Positions 53,827 through 62,542 of a stretch of 64,000 bases of DNA are shown here, piece by piece. Numbering within the stretch: position 1 is the stretch's first letter; every line of letters begins with the position of its first letter. Source of the stretch: an uncultured Acidobacteriia bacterium (GTDB lineage: Bacteria > Acidobacteriota > Terriglobia > Bryobacterales > Bryobacteraceae); the NCBI GenBank assembly GCA_903851195.1, contig CAINNJ010000025.1:372001-436000 (forward strand), written 5' to 3'. The notes beneath the pieces are model-generated. The model was not told the DNA's origin. It saw nothing but the letters and a program-made list of their open reading frames with translations, and did not search any database. The position numbers and the translations under genes were made by a program.

Positions 53827-54536
53827 TGGGCTAATATCTCCGCGATGTGGAGGCAGCGGGCCGGGGCGTCCAGCCGGGTGAGGCCGCCGTTGATGTGCAT
53901 GAGGCAGGAGTTGTCGCCCGCGGTGCAGATTTCGGCGCCCGTCTGTGCAATGGCGTTCATCTTTTCATTCAGCATGGCGGTGGAGACTTCGGCGTTCTTG
54001 ATGGCGAAGGTGCCGCCGAAGCCGCAGCACTGATCGGCGTTCGGGAGTTCGATGAGAGTGAGGCCTTTGACGGCTTTGAGCAGGCGCTGCGGCTTGTCGC
54101 CGATGTGGAGCGAGCGCAGGGAGTGGCAGGAGGTGTGGACGGTGACGGCGTGGGGGTACGTGGCGCCGACATCGGTAACGCCGAGTTTGTCGATGAGGAG
54201 TTCGGTGAACTCGAAGACGCGCGGGAGGATGGCGGCGACTTCGGCTTCGAGGCCCGCTTCGGCCGCCATTTTCGGGTAGTGGTCGCGGATCATGGCGACG
54301 CAGGAGGCGGAGGGCACGCAGATCACTTCGGCGTCCCTGAAGACTTCGAGGAAGTGCTTCATGATGCCGATGGCTTCCGGGCGGTAGCCGGTGTTGTAGT
54401 GCATCTGGCCGCAGCAGGTCTGGGCCTGACGGAACTCGACGGTGTGGCCGAGGCGTTCGAGGACCGTGACGACGGCTTTACCGGTTTCGGGGAAGAGAGT
54501 GTCGTTGTAGCAGGCAACGAAGAGAGAGATCAGCAT
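53823..54536 (-). CDS. lutA: lactate utilisation protein A (CCG-domain Fe-S protein)
   Basis: 237 residues from ATG 54536. Two Cys-rich CCG domains: QTCCGQMHYNTGY and DQCCGFGGTFAI, as in heterodisulfide-reductase/GlpC-type subunits, plus FVACYNDTLFPETG at the N-terminus. First gene of lutABC. It starts inside the last codons of rhaB (7-base overlap), which couples rhamnose kinase and lactate oxidation. Confidence 0.94.
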   Translation of the reverse strand: MLISLFVACYNDTLFPETGKAVVTVLERLGHTVEFRQAQTCCGQMHYNTGYRPEAIGIMKHFLEVFRDAEVICVPSASCVAMIRDHYPKMAAEAGLEAEVAAILPRVFEFTELLIDKLGVTDVGATYPHAVTVHTSCHSLRSLHIGDKPQRLLKAVKGLTLIELPNADQCCGFGGTFAIKNAEVSTAMLNEKMNAIAQTGAEICTAGDNSCLMHINGGLTRLDAPARCLHIAEILAQ

Positions 54537-56020
54537 GTTAAGTACTGGCGGAAGCGGGCGTAGTGCGCGCTCCACAGGTCAGCCTCTTGAGGTTCGTAAC
54601 GGTCGGTGGGGAAGGAGCGGTCGATGGCGGCGCGGGCTTCGGCGAGCGACGCGACCGCGCCGGTGGCCAGCATCTGCATGGCGAGGTTGCCCAGGGCGGT
54701 GGCTTCGACGGGTCCGGCGATGACCGGGCGGCCGGTGGCATCGGCGGTGAACTGGTTCAGCAGACGGTTTTTCGCGCCGCCGCCGATGATGCGGATCTCT
54801 TCAAGGCGGTATCCGATGAGTTCTTCGAGCGAGTCGAGCACGCAGCGGTATTTGAAGGCCAGGCTTTCGAGGATGGCTTTCGTGTAGGCGCCGGGCGAAT
54901 CGGGCGCGGGCTGGTGGGTGCGGGCGCAGAACCGGTCGATTTCGGTGAGCATGTTGTCGGGGCTGTGGAAGGCCGGGCAGTCGGGGTCGACGAGGGAGGT
55001 GAAAGAGCGGGTTTCGGCGCGGGCGGCGGCGAGGAGTTCGTCGTACGAGTAGTCGTGGCCGGCGTCGGCCCAGCGGCGGCGGCAGGACTGGAGGAGCCAG
55101 AGTCCGCCGATGTTTTTGAGCAGGCGGGTGGTGCCGCAGACGCCGCCTTCGTTGGTGAAGTTCAGTTCGAGGGCGCGCTTGCCGATGATGGGCGCGGGGA
55201 CTTCGGTGCCGAGGAGCGACCAGGTGCCGGAGCTGAGGAAGGCTGCCCTGCCCTGCGTGGCGACGGCGGCGACGGCCGAACCGGTGTCATGGCAGGCGGG
55301 GGCGACTACGGGGGTTCCGGCGAGCGCCTGCGAGGCCGACGGGCGGAGGTGTCCGACGGTTGCGCCCGGTTCGAAGATGGGCGGCAGGAGGCGCGAGGGC
55401 AGGCCCAGGGCGTCGAAGATTTCGGTGGCCCAGGAGCGCGTGTTCGCATTCATGAACTGGGTGGTGGTGGCGTTGGTGTACTCGGCGCCGAGGTTGCCGG
55501 TCATCCAGTAGTTGAAGAGGTCGGGGATGGTGACGAGGGCGTTGGCGGCATCGAGGAGGCGCGGGGTGAGCCGGGAGGCGGCATAGAACTGGTAGAGCGT
55601 GTTGATCGGCATGAACTGGATGCCGGTCAGTTCATAGATGCGTTCGCGGCCGGCGATGCCGCAGACTTCTTCGACGCGGCCTTCGGTTCGACGGTCGCGA
55701 TAGTGATACGGATTTTCGAGAAGCAGACCCGTTTCACCGAGGAGAGCGTAGTCGACTCCCCAGGTGTCGAAACCGATGCTTTCTACGCGCGGCACGGGGG
55801 GGTGTTCGAGCGTTTTACGGATTTCCGACCAGAGACGGAGGACGTCCCAGCGAAGGGAACTTCCGTAGTTCATTACCGAGGCCTGCCCTCCCGGTTCGGT
55901 GACCGGGAGGTTGGGGAAACGGGAGACTTCCTTCAGTTCGATGAGGCCGTTCGCGAAGCGGCCGAGGATGGCTCGGCCGCTCTCGGCTCCGAGGTCGAAG
56001 GCGAGGTAATCGGCTGGCAT
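54530..56020 (-). CDS. rhaB: rhamnulokinase (FGGY family)
   Basis: 496 residues, full length. ATG 56020 begins MPADYLAFDLGAESGRAILG with the phosphate-1 loop; SIGFDTWGVDYALLG, CHDTGSAVAAV, LSSGTWSLLGTE and IIGGGAKNRLLNQFTADATG are family signatures. It phosphorylates L-rhamnulose to rhamnulose-1-phosphate with ATP. It is 5 bases after the cupin gene and overlaps lutA. Confidence 0.95.
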   Translation of the reverse strand: MPADYLAFDLGAESGRAILGRFANGLIELKEVSRFPNLPVTEPGGQASVMNYGSSLRWDVLRLWSEIRKTLEHPPVPRVESIGFDTWGVDYALLGETGLLLENPYHYRDRRTEGRVEEVCGIAGRERIYELTGIQFMPINTLYQFYAASRLTPRLLDAANALVTIPDLFNYWMTGNLGAEYTNATTTQFMNANTRSWATEIFDALGLPSRLLPPIFEPGATVGHLRPSASQALAGTPVVAPACHDTGSAVAAVATQGRAAFLSSGTWSLLGTEVPAPIIGKRALELNFTNEGGVCGTTRLLKNIGGLWLLQSCRRRWADAGHDYSYDELLAAARAETRSFTSLVDPDCPAFHSPDNMLTEIDRFCARTHQPAPDSPGAYTKAILESLAFKYRCVLDSLEELIGYRLEEIRIIGGGAKNRLLNQFTADATGRPVIAGPVEATALGNLAMQMLATGAVASLAEARAAIDRSFPTDRYEPQEADLWSAHYARFRQYLTC

Positions 56021-56025
56021 CGGCC

Positions 56026-57225
56026 TTAGGACAGCTTCTGCGTGGGCGCGTCGGGATTGCCGGGGCCGAAGTGTTTCAGCATGACCAGGTTCTCGGTAGC
56101 GCTCTTGTTCTGGATGACGACGCCCGTTTTCGCGGCGTCGGCGGAGACGAAGAATTCGTCCTGCGTCATCTGGCCGTAGCGGATGAGGCTGGGCGTTTCG
56201 GCGACGTGTTTGCCGATCATGCCCCAGCCGGAGGTGAGGATCATGCCGTAGGCGGCGGCGTCTTTGACGGTGACGGTCTGGCCGGGCAGGATGGTGAGCT
56301 CTTTGGCCGAGTAGTTGGGAGTGGAGTAGACCACCCAGCGATCGACGTGCGTGTCGTCTTCGAAGGCGACGTGCGGGTGGAAGAGGCGTTTGGCCGAGTA
56401 GTCGGGATCGACGTTCGCGTCCCAATCCATCATGTCGATGAGGTAGTCAAGGTCATGGTGGTGTTCGGCGGGAACGTCCTTGACGAGCAGTTCGTAGGGC
56501 ACGCCGCGGCCTTCGACAAGGGACTGGTACATGGCGAAGACGTCGGAGTTGACCTGGGGCTCATAGGTGACAAGCGAGCCGGGGGCGTGGAGGATGCCGG
56601 GATCGACCTGCCAGCCGGTGCCGGGCTTCAGCTTGTAGGCGCGCGAGAGATAGAGGATTTCGTTATCGCCCTCATTCCAGCGCTCAAGGCAGCGGCGGAT
56701 ATCGTCCTTCGTGGTGCCGGGGTTGAGGCCCATGAAGGTGTAGGGGAAATTGTTGTCCTTGAAGTTGTACTGGGGCGGGAAGTAGTACGCTTCCGGCTTG
56801 CCCTTCTGGCCCACGCGCGCGGCGAACTCATCGTTCTGGTGCAGGTGGTGGGGGATGGGACCGAGGTTATCGAAGAACTTGCAGAGCAGGTTCCAGCCGC
56901 CATACTTCTGCATGACGTCGGCGCCGAGGAAGAGGTCGCCGGAGGTTTCGATGGCCTCTTTGAGGAGCGCTTTTTTGCCGTTGAACTCGATGTAGCTGAG
57001 GCCTTCGTCTTCGGCGGTGAGCGGGCCGTTGGCGGCTTTGGTGGTGGAGGAGAACCAGCGTTCGTCGATGCCGCCGCGGTGGGCGCCGAGCGCGTAGAGA
57101 TCGCGCGGGTCGAGCTTGAGCCGGCCGCCGGGCATCAGGAAGGAGCGGGGGACCCAGCAGGGGGCGAGACGGACGACGCCGTCGCCCGCGGTGAGGGCGT
57201 CCGTGATGAGAGAGGTGTTCGACAT
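56026..57225 (-). CDS. cupin-like, sugar-isomerase-like protein of unknown function
   Basis: 399 residues. A metal-binding cupin pattern is visible in GPIPHHLHQNDEFAARVG (two His, Glu) and a late His in WQVDPGILHAPGSLVTYEP, as in class I mannose-6-phosphate isomerases. The rest does not fit any sugar enzyme known to me: DVPAEHHHDLDYLIDMMDWD, VAFEDDTHVDRWVVYSTPNY, and a C-terminal beta-domain (ELTILPGQTVTVKDAAAYGM). No signal peptide. It sits between rhaEW (23-base gap) and rhaB (5-base gap), so a role in rhamnose breakdown is very likely, but the step is unknown because the known steps all have genes. Confidence 0.75.
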   Translation of the reverse strand: MSNTSLITDALTAGDGVVRLAPCWVPRSFLMPGGRLKLDPRDLYALGAHRGGIDERWFSSTTKAANGPLTAEDEGLSYIEFNGKKALLKEAIETSGDLFLGADVMQKYGGWNLLCKFFDNLGPIPHHLHQNDEFAARVGQKGKPEAYYFPPQYNFKDNNFPYTFMGLNPGTTKDDIRRCLERWNEGDNEILYLSRAYKLKPGTGWQVDPGILHAPGSLVTYEPQVNSDVFAMYQSLVEGRGVPYELLVKDVPAEHHHDLDYLIDMMDWDANVDPDYSAKRLFHPHVAFEDDTHVDRWVVYSTPNYSAKELTILPGQTVTVKDAAAYGMILTSGWGMIGKHVAETPSLIRYGQMTQDEFFVSADAAKTGVVIQNKSATENLVMLKHFGPGNPDAPTQKLS

Positions 57226-57248
57226 TATTTACCTTAAAAACCCGGTAT

Positions 57249-59474
57249 TTACCTTAAAAAAGCTTCGTGAAGTCCGCCATCGACCGGGATGATGTGGCCG
57301 GTGGTTTTGGCGCTTTCGTCGCCGGCGAGCCAGACGATGGCGGCGGCGCAGTCCTTCGGAAGGATAGGCCGCTTCGTGAGAGTCCGCTGAGCGTAGAAGT
57401 TTGCCAGCTTATCACGGAGCTCTTCGGTGGTCTCGGATTCGCTGTGTTCGATCTTATATTTCGAGAGCGACTGGATGACGCGGTCGCGGGGGAACATGGT
57501 GGAGCCGGCGACGACGGTGGCGGGCGCGATGCCGTTCACGCGGACCAGCGAGCCGAAGCCGACGGCGAGTTCGCGGATGAGGTGGTTGAGCGCGGTTTTG
57601 CTGACGTCATACGCTTCGCTGCCGTGTTTGGAGACGACGGCGTTGGCGGAGCTGGTGAGCACCATGGTGGAGGGCAGTTTCTGGTCCTCAAAGATGGCTT
57701 TGGCTTCCTGCGCGAGGAGGAAGTTGCCGGTGACGTTGACGAGGAAGGTGGTGTTCCACTGGGCGTCGGTCAGTTTGCCGCCGGGGCCGGTGCCCACGGG
57801 GAAGATGGCGGCGGTGTTGATGACGCTGTCGATGCCGCCGAATTCCAGAACGGTGTGGCGGATGGCGGCGGCGAGGCTTTCCGACGAGCCGAGGTTGGCC
57901 GGCGCGTGCGAGACGGTCTCACTGGAAGTGAGCTTCGCGACTTCGGCGGCGACGTCTTTGGCGGCTTCCGCGTTGACGTCCGCGACGACGAGGTGCGCGC
58001 CGCGCTGGGCGAGCATGAGGGCGACTTCGCGGCCGATGCCGCTGCCGCCGCCGACAACGAGGACGATTTTGCGGCTGAACTCGGCTTCGGGGGGCATGCG
58101 CTGCAGCTTGGCTTCTTCGAGCGCCCAGTATTCGATTTTGAAGGCTTCGGGACGGGGCAGGGCCACGTAGTTGTGGGCGGTGGCGAAGTGCTGCGACTGC
58201 TCCGGATGGCGAGCCTGGGAGAGCGGGCTGGCGACCTCGCCATCTTCGAGAGCGGCCGCGCCGGACATGACGTGGATGGCGTTGATGAAGAACTCGGTGG
58301 TGATGCGGGCTTCCTTCTTATTCTTGCCGAAGCCGAAGATGCCGAGGCCGGGGATGACGACGACGGAGGGGTTGGAGTCGCGGAGCTTGGGGGAATCGGG
58401 GAGCGCCCAGTCGTTGTAATAGGCGGCGTATTCGGCGCGATAGGTGACGGCCTTTTCGGCGATGCGCTGTTTCAGGACGGGGAGGCCTTCGGAGGGCTTC
58501 CAGTCGATGAACAGGGGGCAGATGCGGGTGCGGAGGAAGTGGTCCGGGCAGGAGGTGCCGAGGCCGCAGAGTTCTTTGGCCCAGGCGGAGCCGGCGAAGA
58601 CGAGGGCGTCTTCGTGGTCGGCGTAGTGGGCGATCTGGCGGCGGTTGGAGGAGCAGATGCCGCGGAGGGCGGGCAGGATGGCGGCGGCGACGGACTGGCG
58701 GTCCTCAATGGGGGCCTGTTCGAGTCCGCCGAAGATGGCGCCTTTTTTGGACTGGCGGGCGTTGATGAAGCGGCCCATCTGGTCAATGGTTTCGATGGAG
58801 TTGACGTAGCATTCGCGCTGGGTGTTGCCCCAAGTGAAGAGGCCGTGGCTGCCGAGGATGAGGCCGTTGGCGTTCGGGTTTTCCTGGACGCCTTTTTCGA
58901 GCATGAGGGCGAGTTCGAAGCCGGGGCGCTGCCAGGGGATCCAGATGATGTTGGCGCCGAATTCCTTGTTATATTCGCGCATTTTGCGCTCGCCGTTGGC
59001 GCTGGCGGCGATGGCGATGGCCCAGTCGGGGTGGAGGTGATCGACGTGATCCCAGGGGAGGAAGGCGTGGAGGGCGGTGTCGATGGAGGCGGCGACTTTG
59101 TTGTGGCCGAAGGCGGAGAGGGGGTAGAAGGAGACCATCTCATCCTCAAAGGCTTCGCCGCGGTAGACGTCTTTGAGCTGGGTGAGGCGATCCATATAGA
59201 GGAGCGCGAAGCCGGATTCCTTAATGGAGCCGATGTCGCCGCCGGAGCCTTTGACGGCCATGATGCGGGTGTTGCGGCCGGTGAAGGGGTCGGGCATTTC
59301 GTACTTGGAGCTGGTGTTGCCGCCGCCGAAGTTGGTGATGCGGAGGTCGGCGCCGAGCAGGTTGGAACGGTAGCGGAGCAGGGCTAACGGGTTGCCGGAG
59401 AGCTTGGCGGCTTCGGCGTCGTTCCAGAGATCTTTGAGGAGTTCGGTTTTGGCAGTGGTGTACGGGGTGGACAT
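57249..59474 (-). CDS. rhaEW: bifunctional rhamnulose-1-phosphate aldolase / L-lactaldehyde dehydrogenase
   Basis: 741 residues, a known fusion (as in Bacillus RhaEW). Residues about 1-420 are a class II aldolase with metal ligands in WDHVDHLHPDWAIAIAASAN and GLILGSHGLFTWGNT; it splits rhamnulose-1-phosphate into DHAP and L-lactaldehyde. Residues about 465-741 are an SDR: VLVVGGGSGIGREVALMLAQ, SSANAVVSKHGSEAYDVSK with the Tyr/Lys pair, and IIPVDGGLHEAFLR at the end; it oxidises lactaldehyde to lactate. GGAG lies 12 bases before ATG 59474. First gene of the rha-lut operon, with a promoter and a LacI-like operator in front. Confidence 0.95.
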   Translation of the reverse strand: MSTPYTTAKTELLKDLWNDAEAAKLSGNPLALLRYRSNLLGADLRITNFGGGNTSSKYEMPDPFTGRNTRIMAVKGSGGDIGSIKESGFALLYMDRLTQLKDVYRGEAFEDEMVSFYPLSAFGHNKVAASIDTALHAFLPWDHVDHLHPDWAIAIAASANGERKMREYNKEFGANIIWIPWQRPGFELALMLEKGVQENPNANGLILGSHGLFTWGNTQRECYVNSIETIDQMGRFINARQSKKGAIFGGLEQAPIEDRQSVAAAILPALRGICSSNRRQIAHYADHEDALVFAGSAWAKELCGLGTSCPDHFLRTRICPLFIDWKPSEGLPVLKQRIAEKAVTYRAEYAAYYNDWALPDSPKLRDSNPSVVVIPGLGIFGFGKNKKEARITTEFFINAIHVMSGAAALEDGEVASPLSQARHPEQSQHFATAHNYVALPRPEAFKIEYWALEEAKLQRMPPEAEFSRKIVLVVGGGSGIGREVALMLAQRGAHLVVADVNAEAAKDVAAEVAKLTSSETVSHAPANLGSSESLAAAIRHTVLEFGGIDSVINTAAIFPVGTGPGGKLTDAQWNTTFLVNVTGNFLLAQEAKAIFEDQKLPSTMVLTSSANAVVSKHGSEAYDVSKTALNHLIRELAVGFGSLVRVNGIAPATVVAGSTMFPRDRVIQSLSKYKIEHSESETTEELRDKLANFYAQRTLTKRPILPKDCAAAIVWLAGDESAKTTGHIIPVDGGLHEAFLR

Positions 59475-59528
59475 ACGGGTTAATTCTCCAGTTTCGCAGA
59501 GTGGCCGGGATGAGTGCGGGATTGAGTT

Positions 59529-59583
59529 TGAAACGTATCAGGGGGTCGTGGGACAGCATATCGGGTGCGGGGGGTGGAGTCAA
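59529..59583 (-). promoter_or_regulatory. promoter and palindromic operator of the rha-lut operon
   Basis: Minus strand: -35 TTGACT (59583-59578), 17-base spacer, -10 TATGCT (59560-59555). The operator-like TGATACGTTTCA (59540-59529) comes 14 bases after the -10, 11 of 12 to the perfect palindrome TGAAACGTTTCA. The leader to ATG 59474 is about 74 bases. Confidence 0.6.
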
Positions 59584-60122
59584 GGATTGGGGGGTGGGTT
59601 GGGGGGTGCTGTGCCCGCGCCGATGGGGGGTGTGCGGAGCCATTGCGAAGCGGATGCGAAGCCGATGCGGACCCGGTCGAAGCCAATGTTGGGTGGGGTG
59701 AGTTCGTTTGTTTTGTTGGGGTTGGGTGGGGTTTAGTGGGTTTGGTTTTGAAATTGGCGGGAAGGGGGGATGGAATGGTGGTTTGGGATGGGGGTGGCGG
59801 GGTTTGGGGGGTGGCGGGGTTGGGGGGGTGGCGGTTTTCATATAGGCGATTTGAATTTACATGGGGTGGGGTGGGATTTGGGGGATCAGAGGTGGGGGAT
59901 TTGTGGGTAAGTTGTTGGATTGGGACGGGTTAGGAATATTTTTTGGAGTTGGGAACGGACATGAATCGCCATGCGAATTCTTGAAATTCCGGATTGATGG
60001 TGGAATTCCAATTTGCAAGTAACTTTCTTGCCGAACGTGCAAGATCGGGAATTCGCGGAGATGGAAATCGTTTGTTTGCGGAGACTTCGAAACGGACGGC
60101 GAATTGCAGCAGAGGCAAAGCT
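59561..60122. other. non-coding G-rich tract, no gene supported
   Basis: From about 59561 to 59935 the plus strand is very rich in G and poor in C, with many runs of 3-7 G. Classic quadruplex patterns (four G-runs with loops of 1-7) are at 59718-59740 and 59785-59811. Open frames here are low-complexity artefacts. From 59940 to 60122 the sequence is normal and AT-richer; it holds the palindrome TGGAATTCCA (60001-60010) and probably the promoter of the methyltransferase gene. Confidence 0.7.
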
Positions 60123-61238
60123 ATGACAAGGGATTTCCAGCCACGACTGCCGTTTCCCGCGGGTTTCGATTTGCAGCCCGATGTAGAATGCGAGATGGCG
60201 ATGAAGAGCAAGACGCTGGGGCTGAAGGAGACGTTTGCGCCCTTCGGTCTGGACGAGTTTTCGATACCGCTCACCTATTGGGCCGATGGTTCCGGCATTA
60301 TCGTCGGCGATTCGAGGCAAGTATTGGAACAGTTCCCGGACAAAACATTCCAGTGTTGTATCACCAGTCCGCCTTACTGGGGTCTGCGCGATTATGGCGT
60401 TACAGGCCAGATCGGCGCGGAGATGGACCTGAACGAGTACATCCAAAATATAACGGCGGTATTCCGTGAAGTGCGCCGGGTTCTTAAAGACGATGGGACG
60501 TTTTGGCTGAACGTCGGCGACGCTTACACGAGCGGTAATCGCACGTGGCGAGACACCGACAGGAAAAATCCGGCGCGCAGTATGACGTACCGGCCACCGA
60601 CGCCTGCGGGCTTGAAGCCGAAAGATCTGATCGGAATTCCGTGGAAACTGGCGTTTGCGCTACAGGCCGATGGTTGGTTCCTGAGGTCGGACATTATCTG
60701 GCACAAGCCGAATTGCCAGCCGGAATCAGTCAAGGACAGGCCAACGCGCTCTCACGAATATGTTTTCCTGCTAACGAAGAACGAAGATTACCTATACGAC
60801 AACGAGGCGGTGAGGGAGGCCGCTCAGGTCGTTTCGAAGGAGTCGGGAAGCAATAAGCGGAATCGGCGGACAGTTTGGAGTGTTAACACGGAGCCCTTCC
60901 CGGAGGCACACTTTGCCACGTTCCCGACCAGTTTGGTGGAGCCGATGGTGTTCGCCGGCAGCAGAGTGAACGATCTGGTACTCGACCCGTTTTTCGGGTC
61001 CGGCACGGTTGGCGCGGTTTGCCAGACTCACCGACGGTATTTTGCGGGAATCGAGTTAAAACCCGAATTTGCTGAGATCGCTCTTCGGCGACTTGGGTGG
61101 AAGCACGCCTCTAATGAAAATAACAACGCCGCTCCGAGTATTGTCTCCCGATCTCCAAATCTCACTGTACTCCCGGCTGCAGTCCCTCCGAAAACTGCAC
61201 TTTCGGGAAGGACTGAAGGCAACGGTAGACGCCGATGA
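60123..61238 (+). CDS. DNA methyltransferase of a type II system (probable N4-cytosine)
   Basis: 371 residues. ATG 60123 follows GAGG (60112-60115) at 7 bases; later ATGs at 60195 and 60201 are alternatives. Catalytic motif IV is TSPPYWGLRDYG, typical of N4-cytosine (and some N6-adenine) enzymes, followed by the target-recognition region and motif I DPFFGSGTVGAVCQ near the C-terminus (beta-class order). The gene overlaps the following XcyI-like endonuclease gene by 125 bases; the last 45 residues after LGWKHA look like an unconstrained tail. It protects the host from the linked nuclease. Base composition is lower in GC than the left neighbour. Confidence 0.9.
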   Translation: MTRDFQPRLPFPAGFDLQPDVECEMAMKSKTLGLKETFAPFGLDEFSIPLTYWADGSGIIVGDSRQVLEQFPDKTFQCCITSPPYWGLRDYGVTGQIGAEMDLNEYIQNITAVFREVRRVLKDDGTFWLNVGDAYTSGNRTWRDTDRKNPARSMTYRPPTPAGLKPKDLIGIPWKLAFALQADGWFLRSDIIWHKPNCQPESVKDRPTRSHEYVFLLTKNEDYLYDNEAVREAAQVVSKESGSNKRNRRTVWSVNTEPFPEAHFATFPTSLVEPMVFAGSRVNDLVLDPFFGSGTVGAVCQTHRRYFAGIELKPEFAEIALRRLGWKHASNENNNAAPSIVSRSPNLTVLPAAVPPKTALSGRTEGNGRRR

Positions 61239-62106
61239 TTTCGATCTCAGCGCGCTCGATTCGGAGCTCGCGAATAATGTCAACGCGACACATCTGAAGC
61301 GGCTCGCGGCGGAAGGACTGCGGGGCGAAATACTTTTCCCCGTGCCCTATTTATTGCGGCGGAACCCATTTCTGTTGGGCTATTACCGTCTCCTTTTCGG
61401 CTTCTCCCAAAAGGCATTTTACGAGCAGGGACCGTTTAAAGCATTCAAGACGCTAGAAGAGAACGGGCGCGTGCCACCGAGCCTCGAAGCGTCGATGCAG
61501 GCACTTTCTAAGAGCCTGATCAGCACGGCGACGATTCTGCTCGACGGAATCGATATGGTGCATGCCGAAATCGTTCACGATCTGCAACTGCTCACTTTGG
61601 GTCCGCAGTTGCGCGGAAGCAGAAATGTCGATGTCGGGCAGGCTGCCGTCGAGACCATGATGGATCTCCTGAAGGGACTGCTTGCGTCCTACTCGCCGGA
61701 GGTAAAACGGCGGAAGATCCGGTTTACCAACGACTCCGCGAACGAGATCCTGATTCACTTTGGCGGGGACCCGGATATCAGTTTCACGGCGCAACTGGAA
61801 TCGGAGACCCGTAAGCTGGCAGCCATCGAAATCAAGGGCGGAACGGACGTGTCCAATATCTGGAACCGTCTGGGAGAGGCGGAAAAGAGCCATCAAACGG
61901 CGAGGAAAAGCGGATTCAATGAGCTTTGGACGGTGACGAGCGTGGATCTTGGTTCTTCTCCGGAGACAGCCCGGACGGCGCGGCAGAAGTCACCATCGAG
62001 CACGGAATTCTTTTTTATTCCCCGGATTGTGGATGGGTCCACGCCGGAGGGAATTCGGTTCCGGCAGTTGTTAGGTTCGATTCTCGGCGCGCGGCTTCAG
62101 GGATAA
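61114..62106 (+). CDS. XcyI-family type II restriction endonuclease
   Basis: 330 residues from ATG 61114, near the 333 of XcyI. The PD-(D/E)xK core is visible as GGDPDISFTAQLES then KLAAIEIKGGTDV (Asp, Glu, Lys). Other parts fitting the family are FREGLKATVDADDFDLSALD and EFFFIPRIVDGSTPEGIRFR. XcyI and Cfr9I cut CCCGGG and are paired with N4-cytosine methyltransferases, the same type as the gene before it; the recognition site here is therefore inferred only. The start lies inside the methyltransferase gene, an unusually long overlap. Confidence 0.82.
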   Translation: MKITTPLRVLSPDLQISLYSRLQSLRKLHFREGLKATVDADDFDLSALDSELANNVNATHLKRLAAEGLRGEILFPVPYLLRRNPFLLGYYRLLFGFSQKAFYEQGPFKAFKTLEENGRVPPSLEASMQALSKSLISTATILLDGIDMVHAEIVHDLQLLTLGPQLRGSRNVDVGQAAVETMMDLLKGLLASYSPEVKRRKIRFTNDSANEILIHFGGDPDISFTAQLESETRKLAAIEIKGGTDVSNIWNRLGEAEKSHQTARKSGFNELWTVTSVDLGSSPETARTARQKSPSSTEFFFIPRIVDGSTPEGIRFRQLLGSILGARLQG

Positions 62107-62254
62107 GCCCCGGAGTAATCAGATGTTTGTTTGTCAGCGCAGTTCCGAATGAATCTGGAGTGTGGTCCTGGAGCAAACGGCGGAGAAGCTTCAGCGACAA
62201 CGGAGTCGGGCGAAGCCGATCACCAGATCGTCAGGGTTGGAGGAGGCCGGTAGC

Positions 62255-62542
62255 ATGAAGTTGACCGTTGAACTCGCCGCGGAACAGGAGATAGCGCTCC
62301 GGGCCAGAGCGGCGGCACGGGGGGTGTCGGTGGAAGAATACGCGGGGCAGTTACTGGCGCGCGATCTTGATCGTGGCGAGGAAGAGGACGCTTCCGGCCT
62401 GCCACGCGACTCGCGGCCGGTCTGTGAGGTCATTGCCGACATCATGAAGGATGTTCCCGCGGAAGACCTGGCCGCGCTTCCCAAAGACGGGGCCAGCCAG
62501 ATTGACCATTATGTTTACGGCCTTCCCAAGAGAGATGTGTGA
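62255..62542 (+). CDS. vapB: VapB-like antitoxin
   Basis: 95 residues. AGGAGG at 62241-62246 fixes ATG 62255. The N-terminus MKLTVELAAEQEIALRARAA and GVSVEEYAGQLLARDLDRG looks like a ribbon-helix-helix or related DNA-binding antitoxin, the C-terminal part (VCEVIADIMKDVPAEDLAAL) is the acidic toxin-binding region. Its stop overlaps the GTG start of the PIN-domain toxin. Confidence 0.85.
   Translation: MKLTVELAAEQEIALRARAAARGVSVEEYAGQLLARDLDRGEEEDASGLPRDSRPVCEVIADIMKDVPAEDLAALPKDGASQIDHYVYGLPKRDV

Noticed and set aside
59565-59933. Open frames in the G-rich tract
   Set aside because: Products are almost only Gly, Val, Trp and Arg; this reflects base composition, not coding.
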